Shown: piece by piece, positions 26,821 through 38,142 of the stretch
Layout: the number at the start of each line of letters is the position of its first letter
How positions within the stretch are numbered: the stretch's first letter is position 1
From: Bradyrhizobium yuanmingense
GTDB lineage: Bacteria > Pseudomonadota > Alphaproteobacteria > Rhizobiales > Xanthobacteraceae
Direction of reading: 5' to 3'
Length of the DNA stretch: 64,000 nucleotides
NCBI RefSeq assembly: GCF_029167105.1
Contig: NZ_JARFML010000009.1
Span: 186,001-250,000, forward strand
The notes under the pieces: model-generated
Told to the model about the DNA's origin: nothing
The model's input: only the letters and a program-made list of their open reading frames with translations
Database searches by the model: none
Position numbers and translations under genes: made by a program

Positions 26821-27294
26821 ATGATATTGAAACTGAACGTCCGCGGCGCGATCCTGGTCGCCGCCGCCATCACCGGCCTTGTGGCCCTCGGCTCGCCTGC
26901 CCTCGCCGATCGCTGCGACGACAGCGCCAAGGAGCTGGCGAGCCAGGTCGATCGCCTCAAGGTGAATTTCCGGGCCGCCAACGTCGTCTATCTCACGCAC
27001 CCGGCGGCCAAGGAGCTGTCCGTGGGTTGCCGCGGCGACAAATATTCCATCGAGCTCTACGCCAAGAGTGATCGCAAGCCCAAGCCGGAATTCTACGCGC
27101 TGGTCGGCTCGATGGCGGCGATCGTCTTCACCGTGACCAAGGACGACACCACGACGGGCGCGACGCGCTGCCTGAAACGGATGGGCCTGCTCCGCGGCGA
27201 CAAGGTCACCATGCGCTACCGCCGGCTCAACATGGAATGCATCCGCACCAAGACGGAGGCGTCCATCGCCATCACACGCGGCAAGGACGAATAG
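26821..27294 (+). CDS. Secreted hypothetical protein (157 aa)
   Basis: The signal peptide runs from MILKLNVRGAILVAAAITG to the SPALA cleavage region. The mature part has cysteines in DRCDDSAK, VGCRGDK, TRCLKRMG and MECIRTK and a predicted alpha/beta domain. It is probably periplasmic. AAGGGG lies before the chosen ATG; the longer upstream frame is not signal-like. The family is not recognised. It is divergent from fumarase across about 210 bases. Confidence 0.65.
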   Translation: MILKLNVRGAILVAAAITGLVALGSPALADRCDDSAKELASQVDRLKVNFRAANVVYLTHPAAKELSVGCRGDKYSIELYAKSDRKPKPEFYALVGSMAAIVFTVTKDDTTTGATRCLKRMGLLRGDKVTMRYRRLNMECIRTKTEASIAITRGKDE

Positions 27295-27331
27295 GGGCGC
27301 AGTTGGGCCGCGACGCGGTCGCCACGAACTC

Positions 27332-27420
27332 CGTCGTTGCGAGCGCAGCGAAGCAATCCAGAACTGTATCCGCGGAAGCAATCTGGATTGCTTCGTCGCA
27401 AGGGCTCCTCTCAATGACGG
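27332..27420. repeat. Interspersed palindromic repeat, copy 1
   Basis: The left arm GTTGCGAGCGCAGCGAAGCA followed by ATCCAGA pairs with TCTGGATT followed by GCTTCGTCGCAAGGGCTCC; the copy ends in CAATGACG. The same family recurs at 29363, 39930 and 59423. Confidence 0.85.
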
Positions 27421-27573
27421 GGAGAGGCCTGGTCGTCTCGGTTTGCACCGCGCGGATGCCGCGCATGCACAGCCTTCACCGCGCCAATTCCCTCGCATTT
27501 TAACGATTGGCTTGAAGGAAATTTCGCTCCTCGCAGGGCAGGCTTGATTGTTTCCATGTGTGAGGATTTGCGG

Positions 27574-27747
27574 ATGAAGGTTTCCACCGTTGCGCCCCCG
27601 CCGATCGCGATCGTGGTTCCGAACTACGACACGACCAAGCCGCAGGACGATCAGACCAAGGTCAAGGACGAGAATCCGACCTTCAAGCCGCAGCCGCCGG
27701 CGCCGCTGCCGCCGGGTCAGGGCACGCGGATCGATCAGCTCGCCTGA
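27574..27747 (+). CDS. Small proline-rich hypothetical protein (57 aa)
   Basis: It begins MKVSTVAPPPIAIVVPNYD and ends GQGTRIDQLA. It is Pro/Lys/Asp-rich, probably unstructured, with no signal peptide. GAGGATTTGCGG precedes the ATG; an in-frame ATG at 27556 is possible. I recall a similar small Bradyrhizobium protein ending in GTRIDQLA. The function is unknown. Confidence 0.55.
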   Translation: MKVSTVAPPPIAIVVPNYDTTKPQDDQTKVKDENPTFKPQPPAPLPPGQGTRIDQLA

Positions 27748-27863
27748 TCAGGCTTGCCAAAACCGAAGCGCCCGATCCGGTTGATCGGGCTCTTGGCATG
27801 TCCGGCCGCATCTTTGCCGGATAGCTGCACCAGGATCGTGCGCCGTTCGCCCGGGACCTGCGC

Positions 27864-28538
27864 ATGATCGCACGGCTGCTGCTGCGGAACACAATGTTCG
27901 TCATCGGCATGGGCGCGCTGCTGTTCACGTGCGCCGGGACGCTGCATTGGCCGTCGGCCTGGGTGTTCCTCGCAACCTCCGCCCTGCTCGGCCCGCTCTG
28001 CGGCTGGTGGCTCTACCGGACCGATCCGGCGCTGCTCGCCGAACGCCTGCGGCCGGTGCTGCAAAAGGATCAGCCGGCCGCCGACAAGATGTTCATGGCC
28101 CTCTTCGTCGTCGCCATACTGGTTTGGCTTGTCCTGATGGGGCTCGACCGCCGTGTTCGATCCTCCGACATGCCGACGGCGTTGCAGGTGCTCGGCCTCG
28201 GGCTGTTCCTGGGCTCGACACTGTTCACCATGTGGGTGTTCCGCGAGAACTCGTTCGCCGCGCCCGTGGTGAAGCTGCAAACCGAGCGCGCGCAGCACGT
28301 GATCTCGACCGGTCCCTACGCCTATGTCCGCCATCCCATGTACAGCGGCATGATCCTGTTCTTCACCGGCGTGCCGTTGCTGCTGGGATCGTGGTGGGGA
28401 CTTGCGATGATGCCGCTCCTCCTCGCCTTGCTCGCGGTTCGCATCCCGATCGAGGAGCGCACGCTGCGCGAGGGCCTGCCCGGCTATACCGATTACACGG
28501 CGCGGGTGCGCTATCGCCTCATCCCCGGCGTCTGGTGA
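27864..28538 (+). CDS. ICMT-like membrane methyltransferase
   Basis: A 224-residue inner-membrane protein with about five transmembrane segments. The C-terminal methyltransferase region carries the diagnostic ISTGPYAYVRHPMYSGMI and PIEERTLREGLPGYTDYTARVRYRL motifs of the isoprenylcysteine carboxyl methyltransferase/PEMT family. It uses S-adenosylmethionine; bacterial substrates are mostly unknown (phospholipids or prenyl compounds). The start at MIARLLLRN gives the normal length. Confidence 0.88.
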   Translation: MIARLLLRNTMFVIGMGALLFTCAGTLHWPSAWVFLATSALLGPLCGWWLYRTDPALLAERLRPVLQKDQPAADKMFMALFVVAILVWLVLMGLDRRVRSSDMPTALQVLGLGLFLGSTLFTMWVFRENSFAAPVVKLQTERAQHVISTGPYAYVRHPMYSGMILFFTGVPLLLGSWWGLAMMPLLLALLAVRIPIEERTLREGLPGYTDYTARVRYRLIPGVW

Positions 28539-28560
28539 CCGCGCCAACTGCACGAAGCCG

Positions 28561-29268
28561 CTATCGATCCAGCTCGCGATAGCGGCGGAAGATGCCCTGC
28601 TCGTTGAACGGAATGCGGCGCTCGCTTGCGAGATAGGCCTTGATGTTGGGGCGCGCGGCGATGCGGTCGTGCAGGCCGACGAGGCCCGGGACATCCTTCT
28701 CGAACGCCTTCATGCGTTTGGGGAAGGCATAACGCAGGCCCTCGACGATCTGGAACAGCGAGAGGTCGACATAGGTCGGGCGGCGACCGGTGACATAGGT
28801 GGCGCCGCTCCCGACGAGCAGCCGCTCGAAATAGCCGAGATATTTCGGCACGCGCTCGTCCCAGAAGTCAGCCGTGCGCTTTTTCGCCGGCGCCTTCTGG
28901 TCCTCATAATAGAGCGAGGGACCGAGCGGATGATGGGTGTCGTGGATCTCGACGACGAAGTCGGTGATCGTGAGCTGGAGCTGGTGCACCCAGAGCCTGC
29001 CGGCTTCCGTCTTCGGCGCAAGCCCATGGCGGGAACCGAGATAGAGCAGGATGTTGGCGGTCTGGCCGATGACGAGCTTGCCCGCTTTCAGGAACGGCGG
29101 CGCAAAGGGCGGCGTGCCCTTCCGCGCATCCATCATCTTCATCATCGCGGCCGATCCGCGCCGACCGCGCGCGACATCGACGTAGGCGGCACCCGCCTCC
29201 TCCAGCGCCAACCGCACATATTCGCCGCGGCCCTGGATCTCGGGCCAGTAGTAGAGCTCGTATGTCAT
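28561..29268 (-). CDS. Glutathione S-transferase
   Basis: A 235-residue cytoplasmic GST. The thioredoxin-like N-terminal domain begins MTYELYYWPEIQGRGEYVRL, with the Tyr and the QGRGE loop as in alpha/mu/pi/sigma-type enzymes. The glutathione-binding segment is GQTANILLYLGSRHG. The helical C-terminal domain contains RRPTYVDLSLFQIVEGLRYA. A longer N-terminus (ATG upstream) is not family-like. The substrate is unknown. It converges with the ICMT-like gene. Confidence 0.9.
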   Translation of the reverse strand: MTYELYYWPEIQGRGEYVRLALEEAGAAYVDVARGRRGSAAMMKMMDARKGTPPFAPPFLKAGKLVIGQTANILLYLGSRHGLAPKTEAGRLWVHQLQLTITDFVVEIHDTHHPLGPSLYYEDQKAPAKKRTADFWDERVPKYLGYFERLLVGSGATYVTGRRPTYVDLSLFQIVEGLRYAFPKRMKAFEKDVPGLVGLHDRIAARPNIKAYLASERRIPFNEQGIFRRYRELDR

Positions 29269-29362
29269 GGGAGAGGTCCGTGAGCGTGGAGGCGACCGGA
29301 CCAATGTAGCACGTGGCTGAAGGTTCCGTCAGCGTGAGGCGGAACGGCCGCGCAACATACGC

Positions 29363-29482
29363 CGTCATTGCGAGCGCAAGCGACTTGTCCGCCGAAGCCT
29401 TGGCGAAGGCGGAAGCAATCCAGAAATGCCTCCGCGGAGGACACTCTGGATTGCTTCGTCGCAAGAGCTCCTCGCAATGACG
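29363..29482. repeat. Interspersed palindromic repeat, copy 2
   Basis: CGTCATTGCGAGCGCAAGCG opens the copy, and a segment with AAGCCTTGGCGAAGGCGG is inserted in the left arm. AGCAATCCAGA then faces TCTGGATTGCTTCGTCGCA, and the copy ends GCTCCTCGCAATGACG. It is the same family as the copy at 27332, with a longer left arm. Confidence 0.85.
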
Positions 29483-29522
29483 AATGGAGAGAGCTCCGCG
29501 ACGGTGGAGAGAACTCAGCGCC

Positions 29523-30203
29523 TCAATTCGCCGCGAAGCAGTACAGCAGCCCATCGCCGCCGGTGGTCTTCAAATCGGCCTGCGAGCAGCCGCCGTCGGG
29601 CCCGCGCGAGGGGTGAGAGCTGTTCCAGGATTTCGAGGGCTCGTCGTCGCGCAGACCCCGGCGATCGAAATGGCCGACCATCGCAGCGCCTTGCGTGCTC
29701 GACGTCCAGTTCTTGCAGGTGCGATCATCCGGCCCGGCAAACGCGGTGCCGTCCGGTTGCGATCCCGTGAGGATGTCGTGCCGGTTCGGCTGGTCGCCGG
29801 CACCATTGATGACCTCGCCCTTTTCGCTGAGCGCGGTCTGCTTGGTGAGATTGTTGGCCGCGCTGTGCAGCTCGGCGACGTCCTTGGCGACCACCGTGCC
29901 CTTGGCGTTCTGCCAGGGCCCCTTGCCGATGCGATCCTTGGCGTTGATGGCCGGCTTGCCGTCGGCGGGCTGCGTCGAGAGATAGGCGCGCCAGGTCTTG
30001 GCTCCGGCGCCGGCGGCTTGTGCAAGCTTCTGGCATTGCGCGTCGGCTCCCTCAAGGCCGCCGAGATCGGCGCCCTTGCCGGGCCCGTTCGACGTCACGA
30101 AGAAGGTCATGTCGGCCGACTGCGCTTGCGCCGCGGGCGCCGCCAGCAAGGCCATGGCGAGCGCAAGGTTCGAAATCGTCACGGTTCTCTCGATGCGGAT
30201 CAT
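29523..30203 (-). CDS. Secreted lectin-like protein
   Basis: A 226-residue protein with a signal peptide (MIRIERTVTISNLALAMALL... ending near AAQAQS). Its mature part resembles the C-type-lectin/endostatin-like fold found in DUF1554-type secreted proteins: FFVTSNGPGKGADLGGLEGA, CQKLAQAAGAGAKTWRAYLS, DRTCKNWTSS, SWNSSHPSRGPDGG and a C-terminal LLYCFAAN. It probably acts outside the inner membrane; sugar binding is inference. The start is the first Met of a good signal peptide. Confidence 0.75.
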   Translation of the reverse strand: MIRIERTVTISNLALAMALLAAPAAQAQSADMTFFVTSNGPGKGADLGGLEGADAQCQKLAQAAGAGAKTWRAYLSTQPADGKPAINAKDRIGKGPWQNAKGTVVAKDVAELHSAANNLTKQTALSEKGEVINGAGDQPNRHDILTGSQPDGTAFAGPDDRTCKNWTSSTQGAAMVGHFDRRGLRDDEPSKSWNSSHPSRGPDGGCSQADLKTTGGDGLLYCFAAN

Positions 30204-30289
30204 GCTATCCTCCCGTTGTGCTTGTTGTTAACCGCCCCATGTCAACCCGACACGCGGCCGCTTATTCCGATGCAGCGAGGCGAGACACC

Positions 30290-30326
30290 CAAAGAAAAAG
30301 GGCGCCGTGCGGAAAGCACGACGCCC
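30290..30326 (-). terminator. Terminator of the Tim44-domain gene
   Basis: GGGCGCCGTGC (30300-30310) pairs with GCACGACGCCC (30316-30326), with one mismatch and a five-base loop. It is followed on the minus strand by CTTTTTCTTT. It lies 22 bases past the stop codon and is a textbook intrinsic terminator. Confidence 0.88.
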
Positions 30327-30348
30327 TGGTTTCTGATGCGCTGAGCGA

Positions 30349-31338
30349 TCAGTTGGTCTGCTGAATCGCTGACAATTCCCAGCCCGTGCCCGGCCGGCGG
30401 GCGAAGGTCCAGATCTCGGTCGCCTCGCCCGGCTGCTCGCTGCCGGCGACGATGGCGCCGGTGTTGCGATCCACCGTCTTGTCGGTGAGCGCGAAGCGCA
30501 GCGCCACCGTGGCATAGTCGGTCTCGCCTTCGCGCCAGGCTTCCGCGAGGTCGCCCTGCAACAGCTTCACATCCGTGACCTTGTTGACCACGTTGCGGGC
30601 GCGGTTCTGGGCGAGGTCCTGCTCGAAATAGGAGACCATTTCCGGCGTCGCGAGCGTGTGCAGCTTGGCCACGTCCTCGTTCGACCAGGCGGCCTGGACG
30701 TCGCCGAGCAAGCGCTCGAACGCCTCATAGTCGTCCGGCTTGATCTCGAGCGGCGCGTTGTTGGCGCCGAAGCCGAAGCCGCCGAGTCCGCTGCCAAGGC
30801 CGCCACCAAGACCGCTGCGATAGTTCGTCTGCGGTCCGGGCGCTGCGCCGGCCTCAGCATTGGCGTAAGCCGCCCGCGGAGCGTGACGGCGCTGCCACCA
30901 GGACATCGCCAACCGGACCACGAGCACCACCAGCGCGATCTGGATGATCAGGCCGATGATCGAGGACAGGCCGCCGAGGCCGCCGAACAGGCCGCCGCCA
31001 AACAGCATGCCGAGCAGGCCGGCGCCGAGGAAGCCGGCCGCAAGGCCGCCCATGAAGCCGCCGGCGCGGCCAAACAGGCCGCCGCGCGCGGGCGCGGTCG
31101 CGGCCGAGTTCATACCTGCGCCCGGCTGGGTGTAGGTGCGGTTGAACTGCGAGGCCGAGCCGGGTGCGGTCGTGGTCGACGGCGGCGCCGAATAGGAGCG
31201 CGTACCGCGCGAACCGGACGACATGCCGCCACCCGCGCGGGCGTCGGCCGACGAGATCGTCAGCGCGGTCGGCAGCGCAAGCGCCAGCACGACGGCGATC
31301 GTGTTGAAGAGTTTCCGGGAGCGAAGCGAGAAAGTCAT
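30349..31338 (-). CDS. Tim44-domain membrane protein
   Basis: A 329-residue protein. A signal/anchor (LFNTIAVVLALALPTALTIS) is followed by a Ser/Thr/Gly-rich region. A Gly-rich hydrophobic stretch (GGFMGGLAAGFLGAGLLG) and a second membrane segment (IIGLIIQIALVVLVVRLAMS) come next, then a C-terminal Tim44-like domain (IKPDDYEAFERLLGDVQAAW to the end). Bacterial relatives are membrane-associated proteins of uncertain role. A terminator follows. Confidence 0.88.
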   Translation of the reverse strand: MTFSLRSRKLFNTIAVVLALALPTALTISSADARAGGGMSSGSRGTRSYSAPPSTTTAPGSASQFNRTYTQPGAGMNSAATAPARGGLFGRAGGFMGGLAAGFLGAGLLGMLFGGGLFGGLGGLSSIIGLIIQIALVVLVVRLAMSWWQRRHAPRAAYANAEAGAAPGPQTNYRSGLGGGLGSGLGGFGFGANNAPLEIKPDDYEAFERLLGDVQAAWSNEDVAKLHTLATPEMVSYFEQDLAQNRARNVVNKVTDVKLLQGDLAEAWREGETDYATVALRFALTDKTVDRNTGAIVAGSEQPGEATEIWTFARRPGTGWELSAIQQTN

Positions 31339-31589
31339 GTGCGTTTCCCAAATCCCCGGCATGGGGACGTGCCCCTAAGATGGTCAGACTTCCCGAAAAG
31401 TGAAGCCGGTTTCGGAACATGCGGCTGCGGCCCTCAGTCGCGGGGATGTGGCAAAAGCCCATATATGACAGGGGTTTTACGGGAACCATCGGGGGATGTT
31501 TACCGCCGGGTTTACGACCCGATTTCCGCTTTTCCCCGGATCCCGTCAGCCGAGCCCATCAGCCGCCATTGCGTGGAGAGCGGCAGGTC

Positions 31590-34178
<2,589 letters not shown>

Positions 34179-34332
34179 TCTCGAGCTGGCGCAGCCTGTC
34201 GGCAGAGAATCAACGCGCACCGGGCGCGTGGGGTCCTCCCTGCCTGAATCGGACCCTGAGGTGCAAGGGCAGCAGCGGCAAAAGGTACGCTGATTCCCAG
34301 ATTACGGCCATTTCCGGTACTTTTCGGGCATC

Positions 34333-35412
34333 TTATCCCCGCCCGGCGCTGAATCCGCGCTTCAGGCGCATGACGTAGCCGATGACTTCGGCAACGGCAT
34401 GGTAGTGCTCGGTCGGGATCTCCTGGTCGATGTCCACGGTGGCGTAGAGCGCGCGGGCCAGCGGCACGTTCTCCACGATCGGGATGTCGTGCTCGCGCGC
34501 GATCTCCCGGATCTTGAAGGCGAGATTGTCGACGCCCTTGGCAACGCAGATCGGCGCGGTCATGCCGCGCTCGTAGGACAGCGCCACCGAATAGTGGGTC
34601 GGGTTGGTGATGATCACGGAGGCCTTGGGAACCGCCGCCATCATGCGCTTCTTGGCGCGCTGCTGCCGCAGCTGCCTGATCTTGCCCTTGATGTGGGGGT
34701 CGCCTTCGGACTGCTTGTACTCTTCCTTGATCTCCTGAAGCGACATCTTCTGCCGCTGGAACCAGCTGCGGTACTGGAAGAAATAGTCGGCGATGGCGAC
34801 AATCGCGAGCGCGGCGACCACCGCGCCGAGCAGTTGGATGGTCATGCTGGTGCTGGCGCCGAGCATGGCGGCCGGATCGAGCCTGACCATCGCCTCCATG
34901 CGGTGCCGCTCCGGCCACAGGATCATTGTCATGACCACGGCCAAGGCGACCAGCTTGCCGATGCCCTTGAGAAAATTGGCCGCCGCCTGCTTGCCGAAGA
35001 TGCGTTTGAAGCCGGCACCCGGCGAAATCTTGTTGAATTTGGGCTTGAGGGACTCGGCCGACCAAACCAGCCGATGCTGCAGCATGTTGCCGGCAATGGC
35101 CGCCAGCACCAGCATCAACAGGGGCACGCCGACCGCGGCAAGCACGGCGAGCTCGATCTGCTGCATCAGCGCGAGCAGGGCCTTGCCGTCGGTCTTGATC
35201 ATCCAGGAATTGGCAAGCAGGTTGCGCATCGGCGTCAGCAGCCCGCTGCCGACCGAGCCCGAGAAGGTGGAGACGACGAGCGTGCCGCCCGCCATCATGA
35301 ACCAGGTGTTGATCTCCTGGCTCTTGGCGACGTCGCCGCGTTCGAGCGCATCGTCGAGGCGCTTTTGCGTCGGGTCTTCTGTTTGACTTTCGGGATCGTT
35401 GTCTTCCGCCAC
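34333..35412 (-). CDS. flhB: Flagellar export gate protein FlhB
   Basis: A 359-residue type III export protein with four transmembrane segments and a C-terminal cytoplasmic domain that undergoes self-cleavage at NPTH (residues 270-273). It switches export from rod/hook to filament substrates. The N-terminus EDPTQKRLDDALERGDVAKS is typical. It is the last gene of the leftward operon flgB-flgC-fliE-fliQ-fliR-flhB, 13 bases after fliR. Confidence 0.97.
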   Translation of the reverse strand: MAEDNDPESQTEDPTQKRLDDALERGDVAKSQEINTWFMMAGGTLVVSTFSGSVGSGLLTPMRNLLANSWMIKTDGKALLALMQQIELAVLAAVGVPLLMLVLAAIAGNMLQHRLVWSAESLKPKFNKISPGAGFKRIFGKQAAANFLKGIGKLVALAVVMTMILWPERHRMEAMVRLDPAAMLGASTSMTIQLLGAVVAALAIVAIADYFFQYRSWFQRQKMSLQEIKEEYKQSEGDPHIKGKIRQLRQQRAKKRMMAAVPKASVIITNPTHYSVALSYERGMTAPICVAKGVDNLAFKIREIAREHDIPIVENVPLARALYATVDIDQEIPTEHYHAVAEVIGYVMRLKRGFSAGRG

Positions 35413-35425
35413 CGATCGATCCCCC

Positions 35426-36196
35426 TCACTTGAGCGGCATCATCTGGTGCATGACACCGATGAAGTAGTCGAGAAAGGTGCCCATCATCGCGGTGAGCAC
35501 TACGGCAAGCACCAGGAAGCCCGCGAAGATCGACAGCGGCACACCGACGAAATAGACCTGCATCTGCGGCATCAGCCGCGCCAGCACGCCCAGTCCGATA
35601 TTGAAGACGAGGCCGAACACCAGGAACGGCCCGGAGAGCTGCAAGCCGAGGCGGAACGCGGCGGCGAAGGCACGCGTCGCAAGCGAGGCGACGTCGCCGC
35701 TCGACACGGTCTCGCCCGGCGAGAAGATCGTGTAGCTGTCGTTCAGCGCCGCGATCACCAGGTGATGGCTGTCGGTGGCAAACAGCAGCGTCACGCCCAG
35801 CATGGTCAGGAAATTGCCGACCAGCACGCCCTGCTGGCCCTGCGTCGGATCGACCGAGGTGACGAAGCCGAGCCCCATCTGCTGCGCGATCACGGATCCC
35901 GCAACCTGGAGCGCCGACAACGTCACGCGCGCGGTCGCGCCGAGCACGATGCCGATCGCGATCTCATGCAGCATCAGCACCAATAGCGGCGCCAGCGAGC
36001 CCATGTCGACCTGATAGGCGTTGCGATGCAGCGGCAGGATGATCAGCGTGAGCAGCAGCGCGATCGACAGCTTGATCCGCGTCGGGATGTTGGTCTCGCC
36101 GAGTCCGGGCAGCAGCATCACCATCGCGCCGACCCGGGCGAAGGCGAGCATGAAGGAAGCGGCGAGCGCCGGCAGCAGGGAGACGTCGATGCGCAT
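35426..36196 (-). CDS. fliR: Flagellar export gate protein FliR
   Basis: A 256-residue inner-membrane export-gate subunit with about six transmembrane segments, of normal family length. Diagnostic segments include ARVGAMVMLLPGLGETNIPT and the C-terminal MGTFLDYFIGVMHQMMPLK. It forms the export gate with FliP and FliQ. It lies 17 bases downstream of fliQ and 13 upstream of flhB. Confidence 0.96.
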   Translation of the reverse strand: MRIDVSLLPALAASFMLAFARVGAMVMLLPGLGETNIPTRIKLSIALLLTLIILPLHRNAYQVDMGSLAPLLVLMLHEIAIGIVLGATARVTLSALQVAGSVIAQQMGLGFVTSVDPTQGQQGVLVGNFLTMLGVTLLFATDSHHLVIAALNDSYTIFSPGETVSSGDVASLATRAFAAAFRLGLQLSGPFLVFGLVFNIGLGVLARLMPQMQVYFVGVPLSIFAGFLVLAVVLTAMMGTFLDYFIGVMHQMMPLK

Positions 36197-36213
36197 AATT
36201 CACGCATAGTGCC

Positions 36214-36477
36214 TCAGCCGCCTATGATTCGCGACGATATCCGCAGCATGTGGGCGTGCATCGAATCGGCCATGAACGGCAGCGCCAACAGCATAGTGGC
36301 AAAGATGGCGAGGATCTTCGGCACGTAGATCAGCGTCTGCTCCTGGATCTGCGTCAGCGCCTGGAACAGCGACACGATGACGCCGACCACGAGGCCGACC
36401 ACCATCAGCGGCGACGACACGATCACGATGGTCCAGATCGCATCGCGCGCGACGTCGAGGGTCTCGGGTCCGGTCAT
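36214..36477 (-). CDS. fliQ: Flagellar export gate protein FliQ
   Basis: An 87-residue protein with two transmembrane segments; MTGPETLDVARDAIWTIVIV at the start and IQEQTLIYVPKILAIF are typical. The ATG at 36477 was chosen; the open frame upstream is read-through of a palindromic repeat. It belongs to the export gate with FliP and FliR. The 133-base gap to fliE holds that repeat, which is unusual within an operon. Confidence 0.95.
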   Translation of the reverse strand: MTGPETLDVARDAIWTIVIVSSPLMVVGLVVGVIVSLFQALTQIQEQTLIYVPKILAIFATMLLALPFMADSMHAHMLRISSRIIGG

Positions 36478-36506
36478 CTGCAGAATTCCTACTCTGAGTT
36501 GTTGTT

Positions 36507-36605
36507 CGTCATTCCGGGGCTCGCGCAGCGAGAGCCCGGAATCCATACTCCCGATCGTGGTTATGGATTCCGGGCTCGCGACTTCGTCGCGCCCCGGAAT
36601 GACAA
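36507..36605. repeat. Palindromic repeat inside the flagellar operon
   Basis: GTCATTCCGGGGCTCGCG...GCCCGGAATCCATA faces TATGGATTCCGGGCTCGCG...GCCCCGGAATGAC. This is a second repeat family, different from the GCGAAGCAATCC type. It lies between fliE and fliQ. The hairpin could lower expression of the downstream genes (inference). Confidence 0.8.
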
Positions 36606-36610
36606 CCTCG

Positions 36611-36925
36611 TCAGATCGGCATCTTCATGATGTCTTCATAGGCCGCGATGACGCGGTCGCGGACCGAGACCAGTGTGGACACCGCGACATCGGTGTCTGC
36701 GACCGCCGTGACCACGTCCATCACGTTGGCCTTGCCCGAGGCCATCGCCACCGTCTGCGCGTCGGACTTGCGGCCGGATTCCACGACGCTGCCGACGGCG
36801 TCCTTCAGCAGCGCGGCGAAGGATTGCCCGTTCGGTTCGCTGCCCTTGCCGGCGCCGGTGCCGGTGTTCTCCAGCACGCGGGCGAGGCTGGCGTAAGCAT
36901 TGGCGGCGATTGTCGGTGATGCCAT
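36611..36925 (-). CDS. fliE: Flagellar basal-body protein FliE
   Basis: A 104-residue MS-ring/rod junction protein. The C-terminal SVRDRVIAAYEDIMKMPI is the family signature, and the N-terminus has SFAALLKDAV. It is exported by the flagellar type III system and starts rod assembly. It lies 16 bases after flgC, and its stop is followed by a palindromic repeat. Confidence 0.95.
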   Translation of the reverse strand: MASPTIAANAYASLARVLENTGTGAGKGSEPNGQSFAALLKDAVGSVVESGRKSDAQTVAMASGKANVMDVVTAVADTDVAVSTLVSVRDRVIAAYEDIMKMPI

Positions 36926-36941
36926 GGCTCAAATGTCCTGT

Positions 36942-37367
36942 TCAGCTCTTGAGGATGTCGAGCGTGCGCTGGATCATCCGGCGCGTCGCACTGATGATGT
37001 TGAGGTTGGCCTCGTAGGACCGCTGCGCGTCGCGCATGTCGGTCATCTCGACCACCGAGTTCACGTTGGGATATTTGACGTTGCCGCTGGCATCCGCCGC
37101 CGGATTGTTCGGCTCGTATCTGACGCGGAAGGCGGACTGGTCGGGCTTGATCCTGCCGAGGGTGACGACCTGCGCCTCGAGCGTGCGGTCGAGCGCGGAT
37201 GAGAAGGTCGGCACCTTGCGCCGGTAGGGATCGCCGCCGGCGGTCTGCGCCGTCGAATCCGCATTCGCGATGTTCTCCGAGATCACCCGCATGCGGCCGG
37301 CCTGCGCGCGCAGGCCCGAGGTCGCGATTGCCATGGAGCGGGCGAAGTCGCTGCTGTCATTTGCCAT
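36942..37367 (-). CDS. flgC: Flagellar proximal rod protein FlgC
   Basis: A 141-residue rod protein. The N-terminal SMAIATSGLRAQAGRMRVIS and ENIANADST motif and the C-terminal SYEANLNIISATRRMIQRTL are the conserved rod-protein ends. It lies between flgB (19 bases upstream) and fliE. Confidence 0.97.
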   Translation of the reverse strand: MANDSSDFARSMAIATSGLRAQAGRMRVISENIANADSTAQTAGGDPYRRKVPTFSSALDRTLEAQVVTLGRIKPDQSAFRVRYEPNNPAADASGNVKYPNVNSVVEMTDMRDAQRSYEANLNIISATRRMIQRTLDILKS

Positions 37368-37386
37368 GATCCGCCTCCTTTAGGGC

Positions 37387-37791
37387 CTAACCTTTGCCGA
37401 TCGCAGTCTTGAGCAGGCGCAGGCTCTTCGAATAGAGCGAGGTCACCGCCGCGTAGTCCATCTGGTTGCTGGCGGCCTTCATCATCTCCTCCTCGAGATT
37501 GACGGCATTGCCGGCGGGGCGGGTCTCGAAGCCCGCATTCTTGTTCTGGTCGAAGGCGGAAGGGGCCCCCGACGGCGCCAAATGCGAGGCGCTGGTCCGG
37601 GTCAGGACCAAGGGCCCCATGGACCCCGCGACGGCACCGGCCTTGTCGAACTTGGGCTCGACCAGGTCGCGCGGCCGGAATTTCGGCGTGTCGGAATTGG
37701 AGACGTTCTCGGACAGGACGCGCTGGCGCTCCTGATGCCACTGCATCTTGGTGCGAAGCACCGACAGTTCCGGAATATCGTTGATGGACAT
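37387..37791 (-). CDS. flgB: Flagellar proximal rod protein FlgB
   Basis: A 134-residue rod protein with the conserved ENVSNSDTPKFRPRDL motif and a C-terminal coiled-coil-forming helix (NQMDYAAVTSLYSKSLRLLK). It is the first gene of the leftward export/rod operon. A double CtrA-type site lies 65-83 bases upstream, so the operon is a likely class II target of CtrA. Confidence 0.96.
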   Translation of the reverse strand: MSINDIPELSVLRTKMQWHQERQRVLSENVSNSDTPKFRPRDLVEPKFDKAGAVAGSMGPLVLTRTSASHLAPSGAPSAFDQNKNAGFETRPAGNAVNLEEEMMKAASNQMDYAAVTSLYSKSLRLLKTAIGKG

Positions 37792-37855
37792 CGTCGCGGC
37801 TCCCTCCGCCCCGACGGACCCTAGGGACCGCCGCTAGGCAGAATTTGCCGCCTGT

Positions 37856-37874
37856 ATGGTTAACAGCTGGTTAA
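37856..37874 (-). promoter_or_regulatory. CtrA box before flgB
   Basis: The minus strand reads TTAACCAGCTGTTAACCAT. This contains the perfect TTAA-N7-TTAA spacing (37860-37874) and the TTAACCAT form reported for rhizobial CtrA sites. It lies 65-83 bases upstream of flgB in a 351-base gap between flgB and fliO. The rest of the gap shows no other strong signal. Confidence 0.7.
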
Positions 37875-38142
37875 GGACCGGTCGCGATGCATGTCCCCAG
37901 CCGAAACTGATTCTTGCGCCCCGCCATTCGACGCCGCGAAAAGTGGCATTAACCCAGCCGTTTGGCGAGACGTGCACAGGGCAAGAAGTCGTTTTGGATC
38001 GGGCGATTCATGGGTTATTAAGAGTTGGGGACGGCAAAACTTGCCGTGGAACGTTAAGAAATCGCAGTTTGGGGCATCGTCCGCCGGTGGTCGATTCGAC
38101 TGACCATGGGCACGAAAAAAGCGCCATTTGTCGGGGACAAGT

